NCBI GenBank assembly: GCA_904420015.1
Contig: CAJFTS010000031.1
Location: 1 to 58,644, forward strand
Reading direction: 5' to 3'
From: an uncultured Clostridia bacterium
GTDB taxonomy: Bacteria > Bacillota > Clostridia > Oscillospirales > Acutalibacteraceae
Length of the DNA stretch: 58,644 nucleotides
Shown: positions 42,938 through 52,251 of the stretch, piece after piece
Layout of the letters: each line of letters starts with the position of its first letter
Numbering within the stretch: the first letter of the stretch is position 1
Notes under the pieces: generated by a model
The model's input: only the letters and a program-made list of their open reading frames with translations
Databases searched by the model: none
Told to the model about the DNA's origin: nothing
Position numbers and translations under genes: made by a program

Positions 42938-43387
42938 TTATTTGTCCTCTTCCTCTGCGTCATGATCGCATGCGTCGCAAGAGCAGGCATCGTCCTCACA
43001 GCCGCATTCGTCGCTGTAATGCAGATCAAATTCCAGCGTCTCGCCGCAGTTGGGGCAATCCACTTCGCCCGCCAGCAGGGTTTCCTCATCCAGGCAGATG
43101 GTGTCTCCGCAGCTGGGGCAGGTGACCTCGACGAAATCCTCGTCGTCCTCATCCTCATAATCTTCGTCGTCGTAGTAATCCTGCTCGAGGGCGTCCAAGT
43201 CCTCATCCACTGCGTCAATCTGCTCGGAAAGCTCGGAGAAGCCATCCTCCAGATCCGCCACCGTCATGGCCAGATCATCCAGCACATCCGCAATTGCCTT
43301 GAAAATACGGGTTTCCTTCGCACCCTCATTCAACTCCGAAGCGTCGAGAATCCCTCTGAGATATGCTACCTTTTCCGTCACAGTCAT
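42938..43387 (-). CDS. CD1247-type acidic zinc-ribbon protein
   Basis: 149-residue cytoplasmic protein. The N-terminal part (1-65) is the helical CD1247 N-terminal domain (TEKVAYLRGILDASELNEG), continuing into a coiled-coil-like acidic helix. A very acidic linker with many Asp, Glu and Tyr follows. Then comes a zinc ribbon, CPSCGDTICLDEETL with CPNCGETLEF, and a His/Cys/Asp-rich tail (CGCEDDACSCDACDHD). Function unknown. Family members lie next to efp in clostridia, as here (55-base gap, same strand), which suggests a link to translation. GGAGGAG precedes the ATG. Confidence 0.85.
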   Translation of the reverse strand: MTVTEKVAYLRGILDASELNEGAKETRIFKAIADVLDDLAMTVADLEDGFSELSEQIDAVDEDLDALEQDYYDDEDYEDEDDEDFVEVTCPSCGDTICLDEETLLAGEVDCPNCGETLEFDLHYSDECGCEDDACSCDACDHDAEEEDK

Positions 43388-43442
43388 GGCTGCTCCTCCT
43401 TTATTCTAATGGGTTTTGATGAACACGTCCGGCCCTTGCCGA

Positions 43443-44000
43443 TTAAGCGCGTTCCATATACTCGCCCGTGCGGGTATCAATGCGAATCTTTTCCCCTTCG
43501 TCGATGAAGAGGGGCACGCGGATTTCCGCGCCCGTTTCCAGCGTCGCGGGTTTGGTCACGTTGGTGGCGGTATCGCCGCGGAAGCCCGGATCGGTCTTTG
43601 TAACCGTCAGTTCCACAAAATTGGGGGGCTGCACGCCGAAAACGTTGCCCTTATAGGAAAGGACGGTGCACTCCATATTCTCCTGCACAAACTTGAAGTT
43701 GTCGTCGAGAACGGAGCCGTTGATCGGCAGCTGCTCGTAAGTCTCCATATCCATGAAATAATACAGATCGCCGTCGCTGTACAGATACTGCATGGGCTTG
43801 CGCTCAATGTAAGCGGTGGGGAACTTATCGGTGGGGTTGAACGTTTTTTCTACCACAGAGCCCGCAATGACGTTGCGGATCTTCGTGCGGACAAACGCCG
43901 CGCCTTTACCGGGCTTGACATGCTGAAACTCAATAATCTGATAAACGTTTCCGTCCATCTCAAAGGTCACGCCGTTGCGAAAATCTCCTGCTGATACCAT
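43443..44000 (-). CDS. efp: Elongation factor P
   Basis: 185-residue three-domain translation factor that rescues ribosomes stalled at polyproline stretches. The loop [14 protein letters not shown] carries Lys32, the position that is modified in Bacillus-type EF-P. The C-terminal block [22 protein letters not shown] is family-typical. The ATG at 44000 has GGGGGT upstream. The HtrA-type protein in this window, rich in Pro repeats, is the kind of client that needs EF-P; that link is inference. No modifying enzyme gene is beside it. Confidence 0.97.
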   Translation of the reverse strand: MVSAGDFRNGVTFEMDGNVYQIIEFQHVKPGKGAAFVRTKIRNVIAGSVVEKTFNPTDKFPTAYIERKPMQYLYSDGDLYYFMDMETYEQLPINGSVLDDNFKFVQENMECTVLSYKGNVFGVQPPNFVELTVTKTDPGFRGDTATNVTKPATLETGAEIRVPLFIDEGEKIRIDTRTGEYMERA

Positions 44001-44074
44001 TGGTTTTACCCCCAAAACGTAAGATTATTCTCATTCTACTGGATAGGAACGTCCTTTACAAGAAGAACTTGCCG

Positions 44075-45142
44075 TCACAATATTATAAGAGATTTTTCCG
44101 ACTTCGTCAAGTTTTTCAGGCCTTGCGGTGTGACGACCGTCAAATCCTCGATGCGAACCCCGAACCGCCCCTCCAGATAGATGCCAGGCTCCACCGTCAT
44201 CGTGACGCCGGGGACAAGTTTGGCCCCGCATTTGGGCGAAAGCCGCGGATCCTCATGGATTTCCAATCCGACGCTGTGGCCGGTGGCGTGGCCAAAACAG
44301 GCCCCGTAACCGGCGGCGGCGATCACATCCCGGGCGGCCGCGTCCCCATCGCTGCAGACCACGCCGGGGCCAAGCATAGAAAGAGCGGCCTGCTGGGCTT
44401 TGAGCACCACGTCGTAAACCTCTTTCTGCTCGCCGCTCACCTCACCCACCGCCACGGTGCGGGTCATATCCGCACAGTAACCGTTTACCACCGCGCCGAA
44501 ATCCATCGTGACAAAGTCCCCCCGCTGCACCTTCCGGCCGGTGGGGACGGCGTGAGGCAGGGAGGTGTTGGGGCCGGAGGCGGCGATGGTTTCAAAGGCC
44601 ACCCCTTCCGAACCCAAGCGGCGCATGAAAAACTCCAGCTCCAATGCGATCTCCTGCTCGGTAACGCCTTCCCGGATAAAGGAAAGCATATGGGTGAAGG
44701 CCTGGTCGGTAATATCCTGCGCCTGCTGCATGGAAGCGATTTCCTCCGGCGCTTTCACCGAACGTAGATCAAAAATAGGCTGGTCCGCTGAGCCAGCCAG
44801 CTTTGCCCTTGTGCCGAGCAGGTCCTCCAGGCTTTTCTTGCGGCGGACGGTGACGAATTCCTCCTCAATGAGCAGCCGCTTTACGTCAAACCGCTGAAGC
44901 TGGGCGAGCAGGCATTGGGGAAAACGGTCGTAGCAAATACACTCCAAATCCTCGATCTGGGCCTTCGCCGCCTCGATGTAGCGAAAGTCGGTGAGAAAGG
45001 CCGAGCCCCGCCGTGTAAGCAGCAACGCCCCGTCGCTGGCGTGGAAGCCGGTAAAATACCGCCGGTTGACCGGCGACAGAATCAATACCCCGTCCGCCCG
45101 CCAATCGATGGCGTCGAGCAGGGCTTTTCTCCTCCCTTGCAT
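44075..45142 (-). CDS. M24-family aminopeptidase P / Xaa-Pro peptidase
   Basis: 355-residue dinuclear metallopeptidase removing N-terminal residues before proline, or splitting X-Pro dipeptides. An N-terminal creatinase-like domain (1-125) is followed by the pita-bread domain. All five metal ligands are present: two Asp in MDFGAVVNGYCADMTRT, His in GHATGHSVGLEIHE, Glu in TVEPGIYLEG and Glu in VRIEDLTVV. GGGAGG lies 9 bases before the ATG. It sits between aroQ and efp in the same direction, an arrangement common in Firmicutes. Whether it prefers peptides or dipeptides is not clear. Confidence 0.92.
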   Translation of the reverse strand: MQGRRKALLDAIDWRADGVLILSPVNRRYFTGFHASDGALLLTRRGSAFLTDFRYIEAAKAQIEDLECICYDRFPQCLLAQLQRFDVKRLLIEEEFVTVRRKKSLEDLLGTRAKLAGSADQPIFDLRSVKAPEEIASMQQAQDITDQAFTHMLSFIREGVTEQEIALELEFFMRRLGSEGVAFETIAASGPNTSLPHAVPTGRKVQRGDFVTMDFGAVVNGYCADMTRTVAVGEVSGEQKEVYDVVLKAQQAALSMLGPGVVCSDGDAAARDVIAAAGYGACFGHATGHSVGLEIHEDPRLSPKCGAKLVPGVTMTVEPGIYLEGRFGVRIEDLTVVTPQGLKNLTKSEKSLIIL

Positions 45143-45167
45143 GGCAAAAAGCGCCTCCCGTATCTCG

Positions 45168-45599
45168 TTAAATCAGGTCCTTGATGGCGTCGATGGCCAA
45201 TAGATAGCTGTTTTTCCCAAAGCCGATGACGCTGCCGGCACAAACGGCCGAAATGACCGACTTATGGCGAAACTCCTCCCGTGCATGGATGTTCGAGCAA
45301 TGAACCTCCACCACCGGAATCTTGATGGAAGAGATGGCGTCGCGGATGGCATAGCTGTAATGGGTATAGGCGCCGGCGTTGATTACCACGCCGTCGCAGG
45401 TCTTGCGCGCCTCATGGAGCTTATCGATCAGGGCGCCCTCCGAATTGGACTGGAAGATTTCGCAGCTTAGTCCCCGGCTTTCCGCCCTTTGGGCAATCTG
45501 CAGATTGATCGAGCCGATGGTTTCCCGTCCGTAGATGTTCGTTTCCCGTTCACCCAACAGATTCAGGTTGGGGCCGTGGATGACCAAAATCTTTTTCAT
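45168..45599 (-). CDS. aroQ: Type II 3-dehydroquinate dehydratase
   Basis: 143-residue dodecameric enzyme of the shikimate pathway. The start IHGPNLNLLGERE, the catalytic Tyr in NIYGRETIG, the block INAGAYTHYSYAIRDAI and the catalytic His in VEVHCSNIHAREEFRHKSV are complete. A GGAAAC site lies before the ATG. No other aro genes are adjacent; its place upstream of pepP-efp is common in clostridia. Confidence 0.95.
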   Translation of the reverse strand: MKKILVIHGPNLNLLGERETNIYGRETIGSINLQIAQRAESRGLSCEIFQSNSEGALIDKLHEARKTCDGVVINAGAYTHYSYAIRDAISSIKIPVVEVHCSNIHAREEFRHKSVISAVCAGSVIGFGKNSYLLAIDAIKDLI

Positions 45600-45621
45600 C
45601 GTTTCCTGCCGTCCTTTCTGT

Positions 45622-46479
45622 TCACTTCAACCGAATGCGGTCGTAATACTGCTTCATCAACAAGGCGTCCGGCGCCTGGGTACCGGCAGATTCGCAGATA
45701 AACACCGGCGCGGCGTTCTTGCGCAGGGTGACATGGAGCACCTGTTCAAAGGAAGGCCCGAACTGCTCATCCTCAAAGGTCAGGTGGCGCACCTCGCCTC
45801 CCTTGGAGTATTCAATCTTGGAAAAGTGGGCGTGGATTCGCTGCATACGCTCCCGCCCCAAGCCGTTTTCAATTTCATCAAACACCCTTTCGATCGCCTT
45901 TTCACTCCCGAGGCCGCCGTGGGTGCGGGCGTTGAGGTGTCCGAAATCAATGGTGGGCAGCAGGCGCTCGTCCACCCGGCAGAGGGTGATGACCTCCGAC
46001 AGGTCTCCCAGCTGGTTGATCTTGCCCATGGTTTCCGGGCAAAGATGAATGTCGCCCAAGCCCTCGGCGTCGAGGGCGTCCACCGCTTTTTTGAGGGTGA
46101 CCGCCGCCAGCGCCGTCGCGTCCGGCCGGGGCAGCTTTCCGAGCCCGCCGGGATGCACCACAATACGGGTCGCCCCGCACCATTTTGCAACCCGGGCGGT
46201 TTGCAGGATATAGCCCACCGAATTCTCCCGCTTCTGCTCCTCCGCGGAGGCCAGGGAAATATAATAAGGGGCGTGAATGGAGAGGGCCACGCCGTATTTT
46301 CTCGCATTTTCCCCCAGCTTTTCGGCCGTCGGCTGGGACATACGCACCCCGTGGCCGAACTGAACCTCGTACGCGTCGAGCCCCTTTTCCATCACATACT
46401 GGGGCGCCTGGACGGTCGCTTTATAGCCGGCCTCATAGAAATCGTCACAATTTCCCGCCGGTCCGAACCGTGCCGTCAT
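45622..46479 (-). CDS. Endonuclease IV-type TIM-barrel protein
   Basis: 285-residue AP-endonuclease-fold protein, probably a deoxyribonuclease IV that nicks DNA 5' to abasic sites. The zinc ligands of Nfo can be followed: His in LSIHAPYYIS, His in IVVHPGG, Glu in LCPETMGK, Asp and His in TIDFGHLNA, His in RIHAHFSKIEY and Glu in FICESAG. The ATG at 46479 has GGAGG 7 bases upstream, better than the ATG at 46485. The start overlaps yqeG by 35 bases. The N-terminus differs somewhat from classical Nfo, so another phosphodiester substrate remains possible. Confidence 0.85.
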   Translation of the reverse strand: MTARFGPAGNCDDFYEAGYKATVQAPQYVMEKGLDAYEVQFGHGVRMSQPTAEKLGENARKYGVALSIHAPYYISLASAEEQKRENSVGYILQTARVAKWCGATRIVVHPGGLGKLPRPDATALAAVTLKKAVDALDAEGLGDIHLCPETMGKINQLGDLSEVITLCRVDERLLPTIDFGHLNARTHGGLGSEKAIERVFDEIENGLGRERMQRIHAHFSKIEYSKGGEVRHLTFEDEQFGPSFEQVLHVTLRKNAAPVFICESAGTQAPDALLMKQYYDRIRLK

Positions 46480-46996
46480 GGTCATTCCTCCTTTGCTCGG
46501 CTTTTTCCTGTTCGCGGTACCGCTGTACCACCTTTTCCTCCAGCCTGCGGCGGATACGGAAGGTAAGGCTTTCCGATTCGTCCACCCGCTCGACCAAAAT
46601 CGCCTTCATCCCCGCTGCATGTCCCCCCAGCACATCGGTATAGACCTGGTCGCCCACCATGGCCAGGGCGCAAACCGGCAGGCCCATACGCTTGGCCGCC
46701 CGCCGGATGCGAAAGGGCAGCGGCTTACAGGCATTTGCAATAAAGGGAAGCCGCAGGCGTTTGGCAAAGGCGCTCACCCGCTTTTCCCGGTTATTCGAGA
46801 TCATAAGGAGGGCAACGCCGCTTTCCCGCATGGCCTTCAGCCACTCCTCCACCCCTTCCAATGGATCCGGATGGCCGTGAGACGCAAGCGTATTGTCCAC
46901 GTCCAGCAACAGCCCCTTTACCGAAAGGGCACGCAAGTCCTCCAGCGTGATCTGCGTCACCCGGCGGCGCATCAGCTCCGGTATCAGTTTTGGCAT
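46445..46996 (-). CDS. YqeG family HAD-IIIA phosphatase
   Basis: 183-residue HAD-superfamily hydrolase. Motif I is LLLDVDNTLASHG, motif II the Ser in LLMISNNREKR, motif III the Lys in ACKPLPFRIRRAAKRM, and motif IV GDQVYTDVLGG. Relatives are often called phosphatidylglycerophosphatases because a yeast member is, but bacterial YqeG has no proven substrate. The C-terminal tail after residue 150 is basic. The ATG at 46996 has GGAAGTGAG upstream; earlier in-frame codons are poor candidates. Overlaps the endonuclease gene downstream, so co-translation is likely. Confidence 0.9.
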   Translation of the reverse strand: MPKLIPELMRRRVTQITLEDLRALSVKGLLLDVDNTLASHGHPDPLEGVEEWLKAMRESGVALLMISNNREKRVSAFAKRLRLPFIANACKPLPFRIRRAAKRMGLPVCALAMVGDQVYTDVLGGHAAGMKAILVERVDESESLTFRIRRRLEEKVVQRYREQEKAEQRRNDHDGTVRTGGKL

Positions 46997-47096
46997 CGCT
47001 CTCACTTCCTTATGCAACAAAGATACGGGATTCTTCCAACCATTGCAAGAGAGAATGGATGAACCAATCCTCAATATCGCATGACAAATCAAGCAC

Positions 47097-47126
47097 GAAA
47101 AAAGCGGGCATCCCTGCCCGCTTTTG
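47097..47126 (-). terminator. Terminator of rpsU
   Basis: AAAAGCGGGCA with TGCCCGCTTTT around TCCC, followed by T-rich sequence on the minus strand. Confidence 0.92.
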
Positions 47127-47154
47127 CTTACGATTGATCCTCGCCTACCCCAGT

Positions 47155-47331
47155 TTAGCGGAATTTACGCTTGCGGGCGGCTTCGGACTTTTTCTTGCGC
47201 CGAACGGAAGGCTTTTCATACGCCTCACGCTTGCGCACCTCGGCAATCACGCTGTCTCTCTGACACTGTCTCTTAAAGCGTCTGAGCGCGCTATCCAACG
47301 ATTCATTTTCTTTGACACGGACTTCCGGCAT
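47155..47331 (-). CDS. rpsU: 30S ribosomal protein S21
   Basis: 58-residue very basic ribosomal protein near the 3' end of 16S rRNA, involved in initiation. [20 protein letters not shown] and the ending [15 protein letters not shown] are diagnostic. GGAGGGGAGGG precedes the ATG at 47331, an unusually strong site. It has its own terminator at 47097, and the gap of 176 bases to degV probably holds its promoter. Confidence 0.96.
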   Translation of the reverse strand: MPEVRVKENESLDSALRRFKRQCQRDSVIAEVRKREAYEKPSVRRKKKSEAARKRKFR

Positions 47332-47507
47332 TCTACTATTCCCTCCCCTCCGTCTTGCGACAGGGGTATTAGACCTTGTGAGCCTATAACAGATCATATT
47401 ATACATGATTTGACGGGTGGCTGTCAAGCCATTTTCATCATTCTCACAAAGAAAACCGGAAGGTTTTTTCCCGATCTGGGCAGGACGCACCAAAGGACGG
47501 CAAAAGC

Positions 47508-48332
47508 CTAGCCGCACAGCCACGCAACACCCACGACGCCCAGTCCCAGATGAATCCCGAGCACGGGGCCGATACGGCAGACGGTGGTCTGCGCCTCGAT
47601 CCCGGCCTGTTTGAGACCGGATGTGATTTTCTTGGGATCGATACCCGGCCCGAAATATTCCACCACCACCTGCGCGGCATGAGGCGGCACCTTGGCAATC
47701 AGCGCTTTTATCTGTTCGGTTCGCCCCCGCGCCATACTCCCGGCCACAATGGCCCCATCCTCCAAGGTGAGGAGGGGGCGAATGTTAAGAATGGTGGATA
47801 CCGACTGGCGCACCAGCCCCAGCCGTCCGCTGCGGCGAAGCGCGTCCATATTGTCCACCGAAAAGGCGGTTCCCACCTGCTTTTTGATCCTTTCCAGCTG
47901 CACCGCCGTTTCATCTCGCCCGAAACCGTTGTCGAGCAGCTCCCGGGCCTTTTGAATCAGCAGATACTGCCCGCCGGCTGTGGAAAGGGAATCCACCACC
48001 GTCACCCGGTTGTCCCCGATCTCTTCAGCCGCCAGGACAGCGCTCGAATAGGTGCCGCTCAGACGGGAGGACATGGCGATGCAGAGCACTTCATTGCCCT
48101 CATTCAGTTCCTTTTCAAGGGCCGCGGCAAAGGTGGAAATGGGAGGATGGGCGGTGGTGCATTGAAAAATATGCTTTCCTACCTCCGATTCATACCGGCC
48201 CTTCTGGTCGGCGAAGCTTTCACTGAAGGACCTGCCTTCTATGGTAAAGCTCACCGGCACCAGGCTGACCCCCATCCTGCGCGCCTGGCCCTTGGTCAGG
48301 TAGGCGGTGGAATCGGTAACAATGGTAATCAT
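47508..48332 (-). CDS. DegV family fatty-acid-binding protein
   Basis: 274-residue two-domain DegV fold protein. Members bind one long-chain fatty acid and, as FakB, present it to the kinase FakA for phosphorylation. Blocks visible are [11 protein letters not shown] at the start, the lipid-head-group Ser/Thr region [28 protein letters not shown], and [27 protein letters not shown]. The ATG overlaps the accA stop (ATGA), a sign of translational coupling with fatty-acid synthesis genes. GGGAAGG lies upstream. The degV-fakA link is not in the window. Confidence 0.92.
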   Translation of the reverse strand: MITIVTDSTAYLTKGQARRMGVSLVPVSFTIEGRSFSESFADQKGRYESEVGKHIFQCTTAHPPISTFAAALEKELNEGNEVLCIAMSSRLSGTYSSAVLAAEEIGDNRVTVVDSLSTAGGQYLLIQKARELLDNGFGRDETAVQLERIKKQVGTAFSVDNMDALRRSGRLGLVRQSVSTILNIRPLLTLEDGAIVAGSMARGRTEQIKALIAKVPPHAAQVVVEYFGPGIDPKKITSGLKQAGIEAQTTVCRIGPVLGIHLGLGVVGVAWLCG

Positions 48333-49111
48333 CGGCCTTCCCACCCGATTCTGCGAAACCGGTTGTACCGGTGGTCAAGAAGCTCCTCTACGGCAAGCGC
48401 TTGATTCCTGCACAGCGTGCCGTACAGCTCGGTACGGATGGATTCATACAGATCGGTAAAATCCTCGCCAGGCTCCTCAAAGACCCGCTCAATCACCCGC
48501 AGCGCCAAAAGGTCGGCTGCCGTGAGCTTCAGACACTCCGCCGCCTCGGCGGCCTTACTGGGGTCTTTCCACAGGATGCTCGCACAGCCCTCCGGCGAAA
48601 TCACCGAATAGACCGCATTCTCCAGCATCCAGACTTCGTCGGCCACCGCCAGGCCCAAGGCCCCGCCGCTGCCGCCTTCCCCGATGAGCACGGATATGAC
48701 CGGCGTTTTCAGGGTCATCATTTCCATCAGGTTTTCCGCAATGGCCTCACCCTGCCCCCGCTCCTCCGCAGACTTGCCGCAGTAGGCGCCGGAGGTGTCG
48801 ATAAAGCAGACCACCGGCCGGTGAAATTTCTCCGCCAGCTTCATCTGCCGTAGCGCCTTGCGATACCCTTCCGGGTGGGCGCAGCCGAAGTTCCGTTTGA
48901 TCTTATCGGTGGTATCATGGCCCCGCTCCAACGCGATAACGGTTACCGGCATATCGATGAGCCGAGCGATGCCGCAGACCATCGCCTTGTCGTCACCGTA
49001 ACGGCGGTCGCCGTGCAGCTCGGTAAAGTCGGTAAAGATTTTATGGATGAAGTCGGTGCCGGTGGGGCGGCCCTTCGCCCGGGCGGCTTTGACACGTTCG
49101 ATTGCTTCCAT
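48329..49111 (-). CDS. accA: Acetyl-CoA carboxylase carboxyltransferase subunit alpha
   Basis: 260-residue alpha subunit of the carboxyltransferase that moves CO2 from biotin to acetyl-CoA, giving malonyl-CoA. Crotonase-fold blocks: FTELHGDRRYGDDKAMVCGIA, NFGCAHPEGYRKALR, FIDTSGAYCGKSAEERGQGEAIA and LIGEGGSGGALGLAVADEV. It lacks the N-terminal extension of the E. coli form, as is usual in clostridia. GGAGG precedes the ATG. It follows accD after 3 bases and ends overlapping degV. Confidence 0.96.
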   Translation of the reverse strand: MEAIERVKAARAKGRPTGTDFIHKIFTDFTELHGDRRYGDDKAMVCGIARLIDMPVTVIALERGHDTTDKIKRNFGCAHPEGYRKALRQMKLAEKFHRPVVCFIDTSGAYCGKSAEERGQGEAIAENLMEMMTLKTPVISVLIGEGGSGGALGLAVADEVWMLENAVYSVISPEGCASILWKDPSKAAEAAECLKLTAADLLALRVIERVFEEPGEDFTDLYESIRTELYGTLCRNQALAVEELLDHRYNRFRRIGWEGR

Positions 49112-49114
49112 TCT

Positions 49115-49984
49115 TTACTCCGCCTCCTTTGCGTGCAGGCTCAAAAGCTTCGCCAAGTACCTCTTCTGCTCGATCCGGCTGACCACTGCGTCCACAAAGC
49201 CCTTGTCCTGCAAAAACTCGGCCCGCTGGAACCCCGCAGGCAGCTTTTGGCGGATGGTCTGCTCAATGACCCTAGGCCCGGCAAAGCCCACCAGAGCGCC
49301 CGGCTCGGCGATGATGATATCGCCCTCCATGGCAAAGCTAGCGGTGACGCCGCCGAGGGTGGGATCGGTGAGTACCGTAATATACAGCAGACCCGCATCG
49401 GAATGGCGCTTGACCGCCCCGCTGGTTTTCGCCATCTGCATCAAAGAGAGAATCCCCTCCTGCATCCGCGCGCCGCCGGACACGGTAAAGCCCACCACCG
49501 GCAGCCGGTGCGCCGCCGCGTATTCAAACAGGCGGGTAATTTTCTCCCCTACCACCGTCCCCATGGAGCCCACCATAAAATAGGGTTCCATGACAAAGAG
49601 GGCGCAGGGAAACCCGTCGATCTGACAGGTGCCGCAGACCACCGCTTCCTTTTCCGCGCTTTCCAGACGGGCGTTTTTGAGCTTGCTGTCGTAATGGGGA
49701 AACCCAATGAGGTTCTCCGACTGCAGATCCCCGTCCATCTCCGAAAAGGTCCCGTCATCGGCAATCATATTGATGCGCTGACGGGCGTTGACGCGGAAAT
49801 GATGGCCGCACTTGGGGCAAACATGGTAATTGTCGCTCAAGTCGCTGGTAAAGAGGGTGGCGCGGCAGGACGGACAGATGCTGCACATTTCGTCCGGCAC
49901 CGTAGGGCTCGCGGTTTTCGTATGCTTGCTGTCGTAGGTTTCCAGCTCGTTCTTCGGACGCTTGAATAAGCTTTTCTTCAGCAT
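49115..49984 (-). CDS. accD: Acetyl-CoA carboxylase carboxyltransferase subunit beta
   Basis: 289-residue beta subunit. The N-terminal four-Cys zinc ribbon is complete, with CPSCRATLF and CPKCGHHFRVN. The crotonase-fold part contains SGGARMQEGILSLMQMAKTS and LTDPTLGGVTASFAMEGDIII, followed by AEPGALVGFAGPRVIEQTI. Zinc-ribbon binding to its own mRNA regulates the E. coli subunit; not known here. It begins 3 bases after accC. Confidence 0.96.
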   Translation of the reverse strand: MLKKSLFKRPKNELETYDSKHTKTASPTVPDEMCSICPSCRATLFTSDLSDNYHVCPKCGHHFRVNARQRINMIADDGTFSEMDGDLQSENLIGFPHYDSKLKNARLESAEKEAVVCGTCQIDGFPCALFVMEPYFMVGSMGTVVGEKITRLFEYAAAHRLPVVGFTVSGGARMQEGILSLMQMAKTSGAVKRHSDAGLLYITVLTDPTLGGVTASFAMEGDIIIAEPGALVGFAGPRVIEQTIRQKLPAGFQRAEFLQDKGFVDAVVSRIEQKRYLAKLLSLHAKEAE

Positions 49985-49987
49985 GGA

Positions 49988-51322
49988 TTATCCTCTTTTC
50001 GACATGAAATTGGTATAGTAGCGGCCGGACTTGAATTCCTCGTCGTTTAAAATATCCATTTGCAGCTCGCTGTTATGCTCGACCCCTTCGACGACCAGCT
50101 CGCACAGGGCGGCCTGCATCTTACGGATGGCCTCCTCCCTGGTTTTCGCATAGACGATCAGCTTGCCCATCATGGAATCGTAATAGGGCGGGATAAAATA
50201 ATCCTGATAAAGGGCCGTATCAAACCGCACCCAGGGGCCGCCCGGCACGTGCAAAAGCGTAATCCGCCCGCAGGAGGGACAGAAGTTGTTGTTCGGATCC
50301 TCGGCGTTGATGCGGCATTCGATGGCCGCGCCCTCGATCTTAATGTCCTTCTGGGTGAAGGAGAGGGGGAGTCCGGCGGCCACCCGGATCTGCCATTTCA
50401 CCAGGTCGATGCCGGTGACCATCTCGGTAACCGGATGCTCTACCTGAAGCCTGGTGTTCATCTCCATGAAATAGTAATTCTGATCCCGGTCGAAAAGGAA
50501 CTCAATGGTTCCCACTCCGCGGTAGCCCACCGCTTTCGCCGCCTTGGTGGACACCTCCACCATCTTCGCGCGGATTTCTTCGGTCACCACCGGAGAAGGG
50601 CTTTCCTCAATGAGCTTCTGATTTTTGCGCTGCACCGAGCAGTCCCGTTCCCCCAGGCACACCACGTTGCCGTGGTCGTCGCAGATGATCTGCATCTCGA
50701 TGTGCTTGACCGGGCTTAAAAACTTCTCCAAATATACCGCCCCGTCCCCAAAGGCGCTCAGCGCTTCGTTGGAGGCGGTCTGAAAGGCGTTTTCAAACTC
50801 GTCGGAATGGTTGACCAGGCGAATCCCCCTTCCGCCGCCGCCGGCTCTCGCCTTGCACAAAAGGGGATAACCGATCTCGTCCGCCTTCTTGTGGGCTTCC
50901 TTGACATCCTCCACCACGTCGCACCCGGGCACCACCGGCACCCCGGCCGCCTTCATGGTACGCCTGGCCTCATCCTTGTCCCCCATCTTGTTGATGATCT
51001 CGGCCGAAGGGCCGATGAACACAATGTGGCAGGATTCGCAAAGCTTTGCGAACTTCGCGTTTTCCGACAGCAGTCCGTAGCCCGGATGGATGGCCTGAGC
51101 GCCGGTGGCCACCGCCGCCGACAGGATGGCCGTCATATTTAAATAGCTGTCCTTGACCTGGGGGCCGCCGATGCATAAGGCTTCGTCCGCCAGGCTCACA
51201 TGCAGCGCCTCCCGGTCGGCCTCGGAATAGACCGCCACGGTGGAAATGCCCATCTCCTTGCAGGCGCGGATGATGCGCACGGCGATTTCCCCGCGGTTTG
51301 CAATCAAAATCTTGGAAAACAA
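49988..51322 (-). CDS. accC: Acetyl-CoA carboxylase, biotin carboxylase subunit
   Basis: 444-residue ATP-grasp enzyme that carboxylates biotin on AccB. FSKILIANRGEIAVRIIRAC at the start, LLCKARAGGGGRGIR in the glycine-rich ATP lid, and IEFLFDRDQNYYFMEMNTRLQ with active-site Glu and Asn, then VEHPVTEMVTGIDLV, are all intact. The start is TTG at 51322 behind GGGAGG, a non-ATG start shared by several genes of this cluster. Confidence 0.97.
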   Translation of the reverse strand: MFSKILIANRGEIAVRIIRACKEMGISTVAVYSEADREALHVSLADEALCIGGPQVKDSYLNMTAILSAAVATGAQAIHPGYGLLSENAKFAKLCESCHIVFIGPSAEIINKMGDKDEARRTMKAAGVPVVPGCDVVEDVKEAHKKADEIGYPLLCKARAGGGGRGIRLVNHSDEFENAFQTASNEALSAFGDGAVYLEKFLSPVKHIEMQIICDDHGNVVCLGERDCSVQRKNQKLIEESPSPVVTEEIRAKMVEVSTKAAKAVGYRGVGTIEFLFDRDQNYYFMEMNTRLQVEHPVTEMVTGIDLVKWQIRVAAGLPLSFTQKDIKIEGAAIECRINAEDPNNNFCPSCGRITLLHVPGGPWVRFDTALYQDYFIPPYYDSMMGKLIVYAKTREEAIRKMQAALCELVVEGVEHNSELQMDILNDEEFKSGRYYTNFMSKRG

Positions 51323-51341
51323 CGGTTTCCTCCCCTTTCTC

Positions 51342-51755
51342 CTATCTCATCAACGCGAAAGAGAATTCTCCGCTGACCGACAGCTTGCCGTTCACATATC
51401 CCTTGCCCTTGGCAAAATAGAAGGGCTCACGCACCCGCTCGATGGAACACTGGATCTCCAAGGTATCCCCCGGCTTGACGGGGTTTTTAAACTTTACTTT
51501 ATCCAGGCCGGTAAAATACGGGGTGGCGCCTTCCGCCTTTTCCGCCAGCATGACGCAGCAGGCCTGTCCCATCATCTCACAGAGCACGACCCCCGGCACC
51601 ACCGGATTCCCTGGGAAATGCCCCTGCAAAAACCATTCGTCCCCTCGTACGGTATACTTGCCTACCGCATGGGTTTCATCCACGGCGTTTGCTTCGTCGA
51701 TGAGAAGCATCGGCTCCCGGTGGGGAAGGATGGTCTTGATTTCTTCTCGGTTCAT
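51342..51755 (-). CDS. fabZ: 3-hydroxyacyl-ACP dehydratase FabZ
   Basis: 137-residue hot-dog-fold dehydratase of the elongation cycle. Start EIKTILPHREPMLLID; catalytic His in FLQGHFPGNPVVPGVVLCE with the Glu of the same segment. YFTGLDKVKFKNPVKPGDTL is also typical. GGAG precedes the ATG. In organisms without FabA or FabN it may need a partner for unsaturated fatty acids, which is not visible here. Confidence 0.96.
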   Translation of the reverse strand: MNREEIKTILPHREPMLLIDEANAVDETHAVGKYTVRGDEWFLQGHFPGNPVVPGVVLCEMMGQACCVMLAEKAEGATPYFTGLDKVKFKNPVKPGDTLEIQCSIERVREPFYFAKGKGYVNGKLSVSGEFSFALMR

Positions 51756-51773
51756 CTGTTCTCCTCCGCCCTC

Positions 51774-52235
<462 letters not shown>

Positions 52236-52251
52236 TGCTGTCGTCCTCCTT

